Origin: Moorena sp. SIOASIH
Lineage (GTDB): Bacteria; Cyanobacteriota; Cyanobacteriia; Cyanobacteriales; Coleofasciculaceae
Length of the DNA: 64,000 nucleotides
Direction: 5' to 3'
NCBI RefSeq assembly: GCF_010671925.1
Contig: NZ_JAAHIH010000005.1
Coordinates: 1,044,073-1,108,072 of the forward strand
Below, in pieces: positions 1 through 8,306 of the stretch. A program made the translations under genes and the position numbers. The first letter of the stretch is position 1; each line of letters opens with the position of its first letter. Below the pieces are notes generated by a model. That model saw only the letters and a program-made list of their open reading frames with translations. It was not told the DNA's origin and searched no databases.

Positions 1-2
1 GA

Positions 3-194
3 CTGCCAAAGCCAAGACCCACGCAAAACCATACATGTGGATGGTGCGGATTGAAGTTATTGCCTGGTGAAGATGTCCATCTCCACCATATAGACGGAAA
101 TCATGATAATTGGAAACCAAAGAATCTATCAGCGGTACACCATAGCTGTCACCAACTAATCCACATGAGCAAACCGAAAAGTAAGAATATCTAG
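3..194 (+). CDS. Group II intron maturase, C-terminal HNH end (5' truncated by window edge)
   Basis: The open frame enters from the window edge and stops at TAG 192-194. It reads CGWCGLKLL, then HLHHIDGNHDNW and HHSCHQLIHMSKPK, an HNH endonuclease module with a Cys pair. It closely matches the C-termini of the maturases at 28.3 kb and 32.8 kb in this window. These proteins are reverse transcriptase/maturases that splice and mobilise their own intron; HNH cuts the second target strand. Domain V follows immediately, as expected. The reverse transcriptase part lies outside the window. Confidence 0.88.
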   Translation: MPKPRPTQNHTCGWCGLKLLPGEDVHLHHIDGNHDNWKPKNLSAVHHSCHQLIHMSKPKSKNI

Positions 195-271
195 GAGCCG
201 AGTGAGGCAAAAGTTTCACGCTCGGTATGACAGGAGAGGTGCCCCGGATAATACCGGGCATCGACTCTAAT
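195..271 (+). ncRNA. Group II intron 3' end, domains V and VI
   Basis: Right after the maturase stop the sequence starts GAGCCGAGTGAGG and folds back with TTTCACGCTCGGT, the short domain V hairpin holding the catalytic AGC. A second hairpin (GGTGCCCCGG ... CCGGGCATC) is domain VI. Comparison with the related introns at 28.3 and 30.3 kb puts the 3' splice site after CTAAT, near 271. The exact end is inferred. Confidence 0.8.
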
Positions 272-323
272 GAGTAAGACCAAAACTTGGACGTCCGTCT
301 AAGTTGAGGCATTTTTCCGTGTT

Positions 324-385
324 CCCGTAGCGTGGCCTACGGCCACGCTAGAAACCCCAACTTACTTCGTTGAAGTAAGTTGGGG
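324..385. repeat. Palindromic repeats downstream of the intron
   Basis: Two adjacent inverted repeats. At about 325-350 is CGTAGCGTGGCCTACGGCCA and its return arm, a palindrome that recurs at 14.5, 16.3 and 42.7 kb. At 355-385 is a 13-bp stem CCCCAACTTACTT with a 5-nt loop, like the end hairpins of IS200/IS605-type elements. The rest of 386-645 shows no gene I can support. Confidence 0.6.
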
Positions 386-645
386 TAGTTCACGGGTCTA
401 CTTGAACATGACCAGTACAATAATTAGAGGTTCCTATTTATCTTCAATTAACCTGGTTGGATGGGGCATAAAGCCCCCGATGCAGATTCATTGAAGTAAT
501 CAATAACAATAGCTTTGCCAAAGGAGGAACTCAATCTTGGGTTAAAGTCAAGCGGACTTGAGTTAGCAACTCAGTTTACCCCTGAAAAACAAATCTACGA
601 AGCCGATGACAGAAATTGGTATTGCTCCTCAGATCGATTATAAAC

Positions 646-852
646 TTACCAATCTTTCTCGCTTTTCTTCTTCACCACAACAATTACTGGTTGAGCATTT
701 TCCGCAACTTCACCACTCAGTTTCAATTCGCTAATGGTCTTAGCAATCCTCTTAAAAAGCCTACCCTCACCATATTGCAAATCCTTAATATCATCCTTCT
801 TTGCGGATCCCATGTCTAGAATAATGGTGTTTTCTTTCTGAAGTGTACTCAT
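646..852 (-). CDS. Small conserved protein, DUF6200-like
   Basis: A 68-residue acidic/basic protein. The start ATG (850-852) has a good ribosome site, TTAGGAG, 6-8 bases upstream. It reads IILDMGSAKKDDIKDL, then a GEGRLF segment and ends NAQPVIVVVKKK. This pattern (beta strand, K-rich turn, 'GEG', 'AQPVVVVV' tail) is what I remember for the family called DUF6200, function unknown; I could not check this. It lies downstream of another small lysine-rich gene (1045-1347) with about 190 bases between, so the two may be co-transcribed. No membrane segment or signal is visible. Confidence 0.55.
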   Translation of the reverse strand: MSTLQKENTIILDMGSAKKDDIKDLQYGEGRLFKRIAKTISELKLSGEVAENAQPVIVVVKKKSEKDW

Positions 853-1044
853 GGACGTTCTCCTAACTAAATTTTAGCAAGCTTTATCAAAAGTTATATC
901 GTGCCCAGCTCCGCCCTTGTAAAAAACTTCAAAGTGATGTAATGAACATTCCAAAAACTTTTGAAGAAGTCAAATCCTTTTTGCCTTCAACAGAGCGATT
1001 AATTGACGCATTACATCGAAGTTAACGATAGACCAGAAACCAAA

Positions 1045-1347
1045 CTAAAATTTCATCAACTTAGACATACTCTTGGAATAGTTCTTTCCGAAATCCTTAA
1101 TCCAACCATTTTTCTTCTTACGATTGGACTTCTCATGGCGCTCCTTATAGACCGAAGTCGCCTCGTCGAGACGCTTTGCTTGTTTAAACATAGCCTTCTC
1201 AAGAGGCTTTAAAGCTGCTGCCTGCTTCTTCTTCTTCTTTTTCTTGCTCTTCTTACTTGAAGATCCAGACAAGAGCTCAGGTGTGCCTCCAAAAGAATCT
1301 TCACTGCGTAAAACGACAGCGCTCTTAATTCCCTCATTATCAGCCAT
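1045..1347 (-). CDS. Small lysine-rich protein, DUF6312-like
   Basis: A 100-residue very basic protein. It begins with a short conserved-looking strand (KSAVVLRSED), has a run of lysines at residues 33-41, then a helical region ending KSNRKKKNGWIKDFGKN. The 'KKKNGW' tail and the layout recall a family I know as DUF6312; this is from memory. The neighbour downstream on the same strand is the DUF6200-like gene, and the pairing makes both calls more likely. Upstream of the ATG is only a weak AGGA. Charge suggests nucleic-acid binding, but this is inference. Confidence 0.5.
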   Translation of the reverse strand: MADNEGIKSAVVLRSEDSFGGTPELLSGSSSKKSKKKKKKKQAAALKPLEKAMFKQAKRLDEATSVYKERHEKSNRKKKNGWIKDFGKNYSKSMSKLMKF

Positions 1348-1447
1348 AACTCTTAAGTTCCTAGATTGATTTAAGTACTACCACTAAATTATATAGCATA
1401 AAACCTCGCCGGGTGCATCTCAGTTTTGCAATTAGGCAAAAATTCCT

Positions 1448-1508
1448 ACACTCACCACGCTCACCACACTCACCACGCTCACCACGCTCACCACGCTCAC
1501 CACACTTC
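1448..1508. repeat. 9-bp tandem repeat
   Basis: About six copies of CTCACCACG or CTCACCACA in a row. It gives an artificial Gly-Glu-Arg repeat reading on the minus strand, which I do not treat as a protein. Confidence 0.8.
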
Positions 1509-1580
1509 CCATCTTTTTTACAAATATGAGATGCACCCACCTCACCGGTCAAGAATTAGAGCTGATTTGTAAACAAAACC

Positions 1581-2531
1581 TTAACAAGCCAGTCGGCGAG
1601 TCATTAAACGAATCAGCTCCCCGTAAATCATCCCTTCACGCTTTGGTGGTGTACAATTCATACCAAATCCGGTTTAATAAGACTATATTCAAAACAATCA
1701 AAGTCCTTGCCTAGACTTGATTTGAGGATTTCATTAATTCACCTATAATAATCGGATTTGGTATCATTATCTTTGCTCAAACACCGAAATCGATTCAGCC
1801 AGCCAAATGTCCGTTCGACGATCCATCGTTTTGGTAATGTTTCAAATTCCAAAGATGTTCGCTCAATCACCGACCCCCGCACTTGCTTTCCACAGACTTG
1901 TTGCACCCCATGAGCAAAATTCTTAGCGCAATATCCGATCTGCGACCCAAACCACTTTTAACTCCCGGAGTTGGTCTTTGGCTTCATGCAAAACGACAAT
2001 CACACCCAAAGGTTCCGAGCCATTGGCTTGATTGACTAACAGCCCAATCACCAAGCCTTGAGAATCTAGGACAATATGGCGTTTACGGCCATTAACTTTT
2101 TTGCCACCGTCATACCCGTAAACTGCCCCCTTTTTTCGGTGGTCTTCACGGATTGAGAATCGGGGATTCGGGCAAAGCCCGACGCTACGCGAACGCCACA
2201 CTGGAGTCTTCTTCACCTCCCATTTGTTATCGGAGTTGATGACGCAATTGGTCATGGATTCTCAGCCCATACCCAAAGCGGTTGCCATTTACGGAAATAA
2301 CCATAGACCCTTGGGTGAGGTAGAAAGTCATGGGGCAGCATTTGCCACGCTTGTTCCACTACGCTGCACATAGAAGATCCCGTTGATGATCTCGCGCCAG
2401 TTTACCCTCCTCGGATGTCCAAATCACAACTGCAACGGTATAAGCGGTCGCAATTCTTCCCATTCTACATCACTCATATCACTTGGATAGGGTTGGCGGT
2501 GAGGATTGAAGATTTGAGGCAAACGACTCAT
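1581..2531 (-). pseudogene. IS5-family transposase, broken
   Basis: Starting at ATG 2529-2531 one reads MSRLPQIFNPHRQPYPSDM then DVEWEELRPLIP before stops and frameshifts. A middle block (2255 to 1923) holds GAVYGYDGGKKVNGRKRHIV, the DDE-type core. A last block (about 1930-1775) holds KRWIVERTFGWLNRFRCLSKD with the final catalytic Glu. After an inserted 105-bp repeat the end reads GELIRLMTRRLAC and stops at 1581. All parts of a normal transposase are present but in several frames, so it is inactive. Confidence 0.85.
1660..1764. mobile_element. Small palindromic element (MITE-like) inside IS5 copy 1
   Basis: Ends ATACCAAATCCGG and CGGATTTGGTAT are inverted copies, 105 bp apart end to end. The block is absent from the matching place in the IS5 copy at 6.1 kb, which proves it is an insertion. 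It has no coding capacity. Confidence 0.75.
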
Positions 2532-2958
2532 GGATACAGGGTTCAACTCGTCTTCTCATTCAGATTATAAGTCACTCAGCCAGCCTTCGAGTTAGCTTTA
2601 GATTTTCTTTACAAATCAGCTAAACTGACGTGAGTAGGGAAAGTGCATCATTTCATAGTAAGAATTCAGGTCATCGGAATCAGGGAAGAATAACAAACCG
2701 TTGGGGAAACGGTAGCCTCAAGAGCTTGTCGGAAAAACTCCACAGCCGAACGACCCTGGACACGGCAAGTTTGGATGACACTGAGTTTTTCCGCTGTTTC
2801 CCGAAACCGTTCCATGGAAAGGGAACCAGCACAGACCTTACGTTTGGTCACTGCTGGACGCAATGCTCTTTCCGCTCAATTATTATCGGGTGGAACTTCT
2901 GGGTAGCCCTTGGAAATATAGCGCTACGCGCAAGTCAGCAAGGTTGGAAGTCAAAAGT

Positions 2959-3118
2959 CTAGGACTTACGCATTTGCCCCCGTTGGTCCCCCAATTCTGG
3001 GGGACTTTGACATCATTACCCCCCCCGGTGCGCTTGACCCGTAATTAAATTCGCCACGGGTCGCACCGCAAAATTGGGGGGCTAGGGGGGCAAAATCCAC
3101 TTAAACGCGTAAGTCTTA
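2959..3118. mobile_element. MITE with IS701-like ends, inserted in IS66 remnant
   Basis: Ends AGGACTTACGC (2961) and GCGTAAGTCTT (to 3117) are inverted. The same end sequence bounds the transposase remnant at 37482-38158, so this is probably a non-autonomous relative. Direct repeats AAGTCAAAAGT flank it at 2948-2958 and 3119-3129, as left by transposition. Inner arms TTGCCCCC/GGGGGCAA extend the palindrome. It contains a further palindromic repeat at 3027-3067. Confidence 0.72.
3027..3067. repeat. Dispersed GGTGCG...CGCACC palindrome, copy 1
   Basis: Outer arms GGTGCGCTTGACCCGT and ACGGGTCGCACC with AATTAAATTCGCC in the centre. Other copies: 16749-16789, 44556-44600, 45960-46004 and 61996-62039. 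Here it is nested inside a MITE. Confidence 0.8.
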
Positions 3119-4425
3119 AAGTCAAAAGTAAGCTATGACTAAGTTTCAGAGTTTAGGAATGTCAAACATCTGAATGGGTAGTACTATACCACCATTGGGC
3201 AGCTTTGTTTTGTAAGAGTTCCCAGGAGTAACCCAGCTGCGGCTCCGGCGTGAGAACTCTATTTTTCCAATGCTTTCTCCAACTTGGGTTTGAACTGAGC
3301 TACCCACCCTCGATACGCAGATCTCCTATTGAGTCTCTCGGCATTTTTGATGCGATGAGCGTTGGCCTCATCAATTAAATCCAGGAACCGTTGTCCCAAT
3401 TTCGGGTTATTGTCATGACCCAAGCAGTGTAATTGTTTGAAGTGCCGTCTGCTGATGAGCTAAACACTTCTGCTGGTGAGCCACTTTGTAACCGTTATAG
3501 ACACGTTCTGTCATCGGAACTGAGCACTCCAGCAAATTCGGAACCCATAATTTGTTAGAGTTCCACCCGCCCTCGGGTATCTGCGGCATGGAACGCCCGA
3601 AAATTTGGCTCCAGCAACAGTCCACAACCATTCTTTAACTCCAGCCACCCCCCACGGGGTTTCATCAACGTGCAGGTGTTGCTGTTGTTGCGCCCACTGC
3701 CAAAGTTCTTGAATAGGTATAGCTACCGACTCCGCTAGTGGTCGATTGGTGGCGCCATTAGTTCCCACTCCGATTTTGAGTCCCGTCAACTCTAGTAGCC
3801 ATTCTTGTTGTTTTTCTTCGGATAGGTTTCCCTGATTTTCCATCCAAGCCAGCATCGCGCTGTTGGAGATGCCCAAGTCTTGTCCGGGGATGACTCCAGG
3901 GGCTTTGGCTTCAATGACAAAGCCTGTGACAATGGACACATTTGCAAGTGTGATACTGATATTCGACTATTTCTACGGGACGCTCTACGAGTTGGGCGAC
4001 TTGTTGACGGCTTACAGATACAGGTGAGTCTTGGAATTCAACAGCCGCCACAGTTGGGACACACTGATGGTCTGACAATTTGATAGCGGTCTACTCGCGC
4101 CATACCTTTTCTGGTTTTTCCTTGATGTCCCGGTTGCCCTCCAGGTTTTCTTTTGGCTTGAGGGGCGATTGACTCTGGCGGTTTGGGTTTTTCCGATTTC
4201 TCAATTAAGTCCGCGCTATGACGGTTGTGAGGTAATTTGGGTGTTGGGTTTAAGTCTGAGCTTGAGTTGGGCTAATTCCTCCAACAGTTGGTCGATCAGC
4301 TTTTGTTGCTCTAGTATCATGACCACCAACTTCTCCGTTGTCAGTGGCTTGAGTTGGGGGGGGAGCTAGTTTTTCGGGTTTTGGTTTTTCGCTGATGCCT
4401 TTGCTGTAAAGGATTTCAAGATTTT

Positions 4426-4831
4426 TTCAACCCCCCTCACCTGAATTCTTAGATTTCATATAAAATCATTGAGGGCACAATAACTATAAAATCATTGGGG
4501 GCACAATAACATTGAGAATCAAGGCAATAAAATCCATATTTAGCGTGTCAAAAAAATTAAACACACTGTATATGGATTAGTAAGCATCGATTGATATCAA
4601 GGTTTGGATGTTCGACAAAACCCAAAATCAGGTTGCAGATTGCGTCCCGCTATCAGCAGTCACCACTAAGTTTGGTGAAGAACTCGTTGTGTCCAACGTC
4701 TAACCAAGCTACCACTCTAAGCGAACTGAAAACCAGGCTTGCAATGCCCCTAAATTAAGGACAGCAAATAGCTGAGTAATCATGTCGTCAGAGAAAAGTA
4801 ATCAAATTTGAGAAGTTATGAGGTCAAAGTA
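4426..4831. other. Intergenic region with a short direct repeat
   Basis: No gene seen. A 24-bp unit beginning ATAAAATCATTG and ending GCACAATAAC occurs twice in tandem (about 4460-4511). An inverted pair ATCCATAT/ATATGGAT lies at about 4530-4575. No clear promoter can be named. Confidence 0.5.
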
Positions 4832-5980
4832 GTGAGGATCCTCTTAATCTGCACTGAGAAGCTTCCTGTTCCATGTATTCGAGGAGGTGCAATCCAGACT
4901 TATATTGACGGAATACTACCTTATCTAAGCAAGTTTCATGACGTTAGTGTTTTTTCTGTCACTGATTCAGATTTGCCCAATCAACATGTGCTGAATGGAG
5001 TCAGCTACCAGCGCTTCCCGACAGGTGATATTGAGGCTTACTACCAAGCAGCTGCTAAATTTGTAGCTGAGGAACGATTCGATTTAGTCATTCTTTACAA
5101 TCGCCCTAAATACTTACCCTCTATTGCTGCTGCTAGCCCTAGTAGTCAGTTTCTCCTGAGCATGCACAATGAAATGTTTCATGAGGACAAGATTAAACCT
5201 GAGGTTGCTCAGAGTTGTCTAGAGAAGGTTAGAGGAGTCATAACAGTCAGCAAATTTATTGCTGATGGAATTGCCGATCTCTTCCCTGAATACCGACATA
5301 AACTTCATCCCGTATATGCAGGCGTTGACTTAGAGAAGTTTCAGTCCCGATGGTCACCGGAAGGATCTAGACGTCGCCAAAAATTGCTAAGTTCTCACAG
5401 ATTGACCGATCGCAACATCGTTGTCTATGTAGGTCGATTAAGTATTAAGAAAGGACCCCATATCCTGATTTCTGCCCTACCCCAAATTCTAGAACAACAC
5501 CCATCAACATTTCTTCTTATGGTGGGTAGCAAATGGTACGGCCATAACGAGGAAAATAAATATGTTCGTCAACTGAAAGAACAAGGAAAAACCTATGAAG
5601 AATCAATTTACTTTACTGGCTTTATTCCACCTGCCAATGTCCAGAAGTACTTCCTCATGGGTGACATCTTTGTTTGTGCATCTCAATGGCAAGAACCTTT
5701 AGCACGAGTTCATTATGAAGCAATGGCAACAGGTCTTTGTATGGTTACCACAATGCGAGGAGGAAACCCAGAAGTAGTCATCCCAGATATGAACGGTCTC
5801 TTGATAAGTGACTATGAGAATCCCGATGCCTTTGCAGGAGCAATTAACTATTTACTGTCCAATAGAGAGTTAGCTGAACAAATGGGTCGATACGGACGCC
5901 ATCTGGGTGAAAAGTATTATGGTTGGGAGCGGGTTGCTTCAGACATTTTCCGGATTATTTCAGACTGCTGCCTATCCTAA
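4832..5980 (+). CDS. GT4-family glycosyltransferase
   Basis: A 382-residue GT-B fold sugar transferase. The N-terminal half starts RILLICTEKLPVPCIRGGAI, the loop where family 4 enzymes bind the acceptor. The C-terminal half has VVYVGRLSIKKGPHIL (first strand of the donor domain), FTGFIPPANV, and QEPLARVHYEAMATGLCMV, the region holding the E-x7-E-like sugar-nucleotide site, followed by GGNPEVV. Similar proteins are annotated CotSA-like. I chose GTG 4832 because GAGG lies 8 bases upstream and the family normally begins here; a TTG at 4808 is possible. It stands alone between transposon remains, so the substrate cannot be inferred. Confidence 0.82.
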   Translation: MRILLICTEKLPVPCIRGGAIQTYIDGILPYLSKFHDVSVFSVTDSDLPNQHVLNGVSYQRFPTGDIEAYYQAAAKFVAEERFDLVILYNRPKYLPSIAAASPSSQFLLSMHNEMFHEDKIKPEVAQSCLEKVRGVITVSKFIADGIADLFPEYRHKLHPVYAGVDLEKFQSRWSPEGSRRRQKLLSSHRLTDRNIVVYVGRLSIKKGPHILISALPQILEQHPSTFLLMVGSKWYGHNEENKYVRQLKEQGKTYEESIYFTGFIPPANVQKYFLMGDIFVCASQWQEPLARVHYEAMATGLCMVTTMRGGNPEVVIPDMNGLLISDYENPDAFAGAINYLLSNRELAEQMGRYGRHLGEKYYGWERVASDIFRIISDCCLS

Positions 5981-6027
5981 TCTTGCATAAGACACAAGAT
6001 CAGGGGAGAAGGATCGTCTAGTAAGAG

Positions 6028-6479
6028 CTGATTTGTAAACAAAACCTTAACAAGCCAGTCGGCGAGTCATTAAACGAATCAGCTCCCCGTAAATCATCCG
6101 TTCACGCTTTGGTGGTTTACAATTCATAATCTTTGCTGGCTCTCCTAGACTGATTATAGTAAATGAGTAGTTTAAATTAGCTTAACTCCTTAAATAGCAA
6201 AGGATTCAATAAACTAAAAATATATTTTTATTAAAATTGCATTTTTAGTTTACTCAAAACCTTACTTAGTAAGGGCTATGGCTATTATTTTATACTAATT
6301 TATCATAGCCACCCTAGGAGAGCCTCTTTGCTCAAACGCCGAAATCGATTCAGCCAGCCAAATGTTCGTTCGAGGATCCATCGTTTTGGTAATGTTTCAA
6401 ATTCCAAAGATGTTCGCTCAATCACCGACCCCCGCACTTGCTCTCCACAGACTTGTTGCACCCCATGAGCAAAATTCTT
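6028..6479 (-). mobile_element. IS5-family remnant, copy 2 (truncated)
   Basis: Nearly the same sequence as 1558-1927, starting at the GAGCTGATTTGTAAAC end and including the KRWIVERTFGWLNRF coding part on the minus strand. Similarity ends abruptly at GAGCAAAATTCTTA (6479), where WD40-coding sequence begins. It lacks the 105-bp repeat of copy 1 and has a different insertion instead. Confidence 0.8.
6138..6324. mobile_element. MITE with 8-bp target duplication inside IS5 copy 2
   Basis: Terminal inverted repeats GGCTCTCCTAG and CTAGGAGAGCC bound 187 bp of AT-rich DNA. It is flanked on both sides by TCTTTGCT (6130-6137 and 6325-6332). Copy 1 of the IS has a single uninterrupted TCTTTGCT at this point. 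Confidence 0.82.
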
Positions 6480-6919
6480 ACAGTAAAGTGATTGTCAGTG
6501 GTAGTCGCAACGGAATAGTAAGATTGTGGGACACACAAGGCAACCCAATTGGGCAAATCTTTAAGGGGCATAAAGCTGATGTTACAAGTATCAGTTTCAG
6601 CCCTGATGGTCAGACAATTGCCACTGCCAGTCTAGATGGAGCTTTCATACTCTGGAATCTTCAAGGTCAGGAAAAGCTAACTCTCCAAAGCTTTGGTGCC
6701 ACAATCAGCAGCGTTAGCTTCAGTCCTGATGGTCAGACAATTGCCACTGGTAGTTTAGATGGAACTGTTTAGCTCTGGAGTCGGGAAGGTCAGGAACTCC
6801 AAATCTTGCGAGGTCATAAGAGAGGGATTACAAGTATGAGCTTTAGTCTCGATGGCAAAATTTTAGCTACCGCCAGCAAAGACTTTACTGTCAGACTCTG
6901 GAGCGTTGAGGGTAACCTA
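6480..6919 (+). pseudogene. WD40-repeat protein fragment
   Basis: Both ends are missing. It reads VIVSGSRNGIVRLWDTQGN, then GHKADVTSISFSPDGQTIA and two further blades. An in-frame TAG at 6770-6772 interrupts the third blade (GTV-stop-LW), and the frame continues with ILRGHKRGITSMSF to VRLWSVEGN. The upstream end is joined to an IS5 remnant and the downstream end to a methyltransferase remnant on the other strand, so this is a captured piece of a larger repeat gene. Confidence 0.8.
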
Positions 6920-7030
6920 TATTGGTCACATCAAAGTCTCGTCCCATACTTTTCTCGATAAAGGATGGAATCTCTTTCCGGTTGATTCCCCAAGGCATTA
7001 CCGGCGTCACATAATCCCGAGTCTTTTTCC

Positions 7031-7189
7031 GTAAGCATTCAGCCGTCAGCTGTCAGCCGTCAGCCGTTAGTGGTCAGCTTATTGTATTCAAAAGCTTTTC
7101 GTAAAGTAGCGTGCCGATAGCGCATAAGCTGATAGCTGATAGCTGATAGCTGAATGCTGATAGCTGATAGCTGATAGCTGAATGCTTAC
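7031..7189. mobile_element. Heptamer-repeat MITE, copy 1, with 8-bp target duplication
   Basis: Terminal inverted repeats GTAAGCATTCAGC and GCTGAATGCTTAC. The body is made of 7-bp units (AGCCGTC, GATAGCT) around a central stretch with AAAAGCTTTTCGTAAAGTAGCG. CTTTTTCC flanks both sides (7023-7030, 7190-7197). It lies in the methyltransferase gene. Relatives: 13155-13377, 44086-44224, 58697-58920. Confidence 0.82.
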
Positions 7190-7666
7190 CTTTTTCCAGC
7201 CGTCGGGTGATAGTGTCTTTTGGGCAACCCAGTTCGGAATAACGTCGAATATAATCGTCAAAATTGGATGCCGCTCTGCAAGGGTTTTGAGAAGATCCCG
7301 AACTTCCGACTCCTGAAAATACATGAACAAACCCTGAGCTGTTATACACACAGGTCGGTCGGTCGGGATTTGGTCCATCCAAGCATAATCCAGGGCGGAA
7401 CAAGTAATGTGCTTCCACCTGTCACCCGGCGATATAAAGTGCTCACGAGGGCGGATCGACTCAGGTAAATCTATTGTGTACCAGGTCGTTTGAAGATCCG
7501 CCAAACGGAAACGCTGGGTTTCAAGCCCTTCCCCAAGGTTTACCACCACGCCACTTGGGTGCTTTTTCATAAACGCTATAATTTCTGAGTCAAAAGCGAT
7601 CGAACGCAGTGCGTGCACTGGATCCGCCTTTCCAAAGGATCGTTCGTAATCGTATTCAATCGCCTC

Positions 7667-8073
7667 TTGACACTCCCCGCCCTGGAAGGACGGGGATTCT
7701 TGATTCAACGAGATGACTTGTTCAACCAGGCCGGAGCCAGGAAAAATAGAGGTCTCCTCTCCCCAAGCGTATTTGGTCTATGACCCAGGTTTCGGTGTGC
7801 CCCACCGTACCTAATCTAGTTAACAAGTTAGATAAACTTTTTGTTGATATTATGTTTTCGTAGATATCAAAATCTAAGAATTTGACTATGCAACAAGCTG
7901 ATATATTAGCTTATTTTTTACATCATCTACTTATTTTAATATCATGTTTATCTAGAACATTAATTGTTTTTTTCGTCAGGTTTTAATCTTAACACGATGC
8001 GAGAAAACCGTCAAGTCTTAATTTCAAAAAAAGCCGTCCTATAAGGACGGGGCTTTAAACCCAAATTTTTTGG
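7667..8073. mobile_element. Non-autonomous IS200/IS605-type element, copy 1
   Basis: One end begins TTGACACTCCCCGCCC with the hairpin CCGTCCT/AGGACGGGG, the other ends with GCCGTCC/GGACGGGGC and then AAATTTTTTGG. Such subterminal hairpins, without true inverted ends or target duplication, are typical of single-strand transposing IS605-type elements. No TnpA or TnpB can be read, so it needs help in trans. It sits in the methyltransferase gene, next to TTTAC on the minus strand. A sister is at 15393-15823. Confidence 0.72.
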
Positions 8074-8241
8074 TAAATTTCAACGGCCTTGGGATCCTGT
8101 ATCACCCCGTCTGACCGCATTGCTTCGTTGGCTCGATTGTGCAAAGTCCAAAGCATTGTTTCAGGAATACCGGTTAGCTTTTCCAATTCTGAATAGATAG
8201 TGAATACCTTGTTAATTATCGCTTTTAAGAACTTGCTTGTT

Positions 8242-8282
8242 GAGTGCGATCGCTTTCGGCAAAGCCGAAAGCGATCGCACTC
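8242..8282. terminator. Long perfect hairpin with two HIP1 octamers
   Basis: GAGTGCGATCGCTTTCGGC pairs with GCCGAAAGCGATCGCACTC across a 3-nt AAA loop, a 19-bp stem. It lies 24 bases past the stop of the DUF1501 gene and so may end that transcript, but there is no strong T-run; it may simply be a HIP1-based repeat. Confidence 0.5.
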
Positions 8283-8306
8283 CCTTCCCCGGACACCTCT
8301 GTTTCC

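Larger units (their letters stand above)
1558..2625 (-). mobile_element. Degenerate IS5-family insertion sequence (copy 1)
   Basis: Inverted ends AGCTGATTTGTAAA (from about 1559) and TTTACAAATCAGCT (ending about 2624) bound about 1.07 kb that carries transposase remains on the minus strand. A second, shorter copy of the left end is at 6028-6479. A 105-bp palindromic element sits inside the 3' part. Confidence 0.8.
2666..4425 (-). pseudogene. IS66-family transposase, broken
   Basis: Read from about 4425 downward the fragments follow the IS66 order: a helical segment (TTEKLVVMILEQQKLIDQLL), then KRKPGGQPGHQGKTRKG (about 4150), then GISNSAMLAWMEN and HVDETPWGVAGVKEWLW (about 3900-3620), then QQKCLAH, then FLDLIDEANAHRIKNAERLN (about 3400-3260), and finally LRPAVTKRKVCAGSLSMERF with QTCRVQGRSAVEFFRQAL (2860-2700). 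Frames change several times and a 160-bp element splits the DNN region, so the gene is dead. Confidence 0.85.
6920..8210 (-). pseudogene. Leucine carboxyl methyltransferase-family gene, split by insertions
   Basis: Three in-order parts can be read on the minus strand. Part 1 (about 8210-8074): LEKLTGIPETMLWTLHNRA. Part 2 (7666-7190): DYERSFGKADPVHALRS, then GVVVNLGEGLETQRFRL (SAM-binding), CSALDYAWMDQI and TAQGLFMYF. Part 3 (7030-6920): TRDYVTPVMPWGINRKEIPS. A 407-bp IS605-like element separates parts 1 and 2, and a 159-bp heptamer-repeat element separates 2 and 3. The C-terminus is cut by the WD40 fragment. The family methylates small-molecule or protein carboxyl/hydroxyl groups; this copy must be non-functional. 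Confidence 0.82.

Noticed and set aside
961..1025. Short plus-strand frame starting at about 942 (MNIPKTFEEVKSFL).
   Set aside because: 27 codons only, possibly a transposase or gene fragment, no support beyond composition.
1361..1552. Minus-strand frame with GERGERGE repeats.
   Set aside because: Produced by the 9-bp tandem repeat; no ribosome site.
7074..7418. Open frames across the heptamer MITE in the methyltransferase region.
   Set aside because: Heptamer repeats give open frames in several phases; the real gene is broken here.
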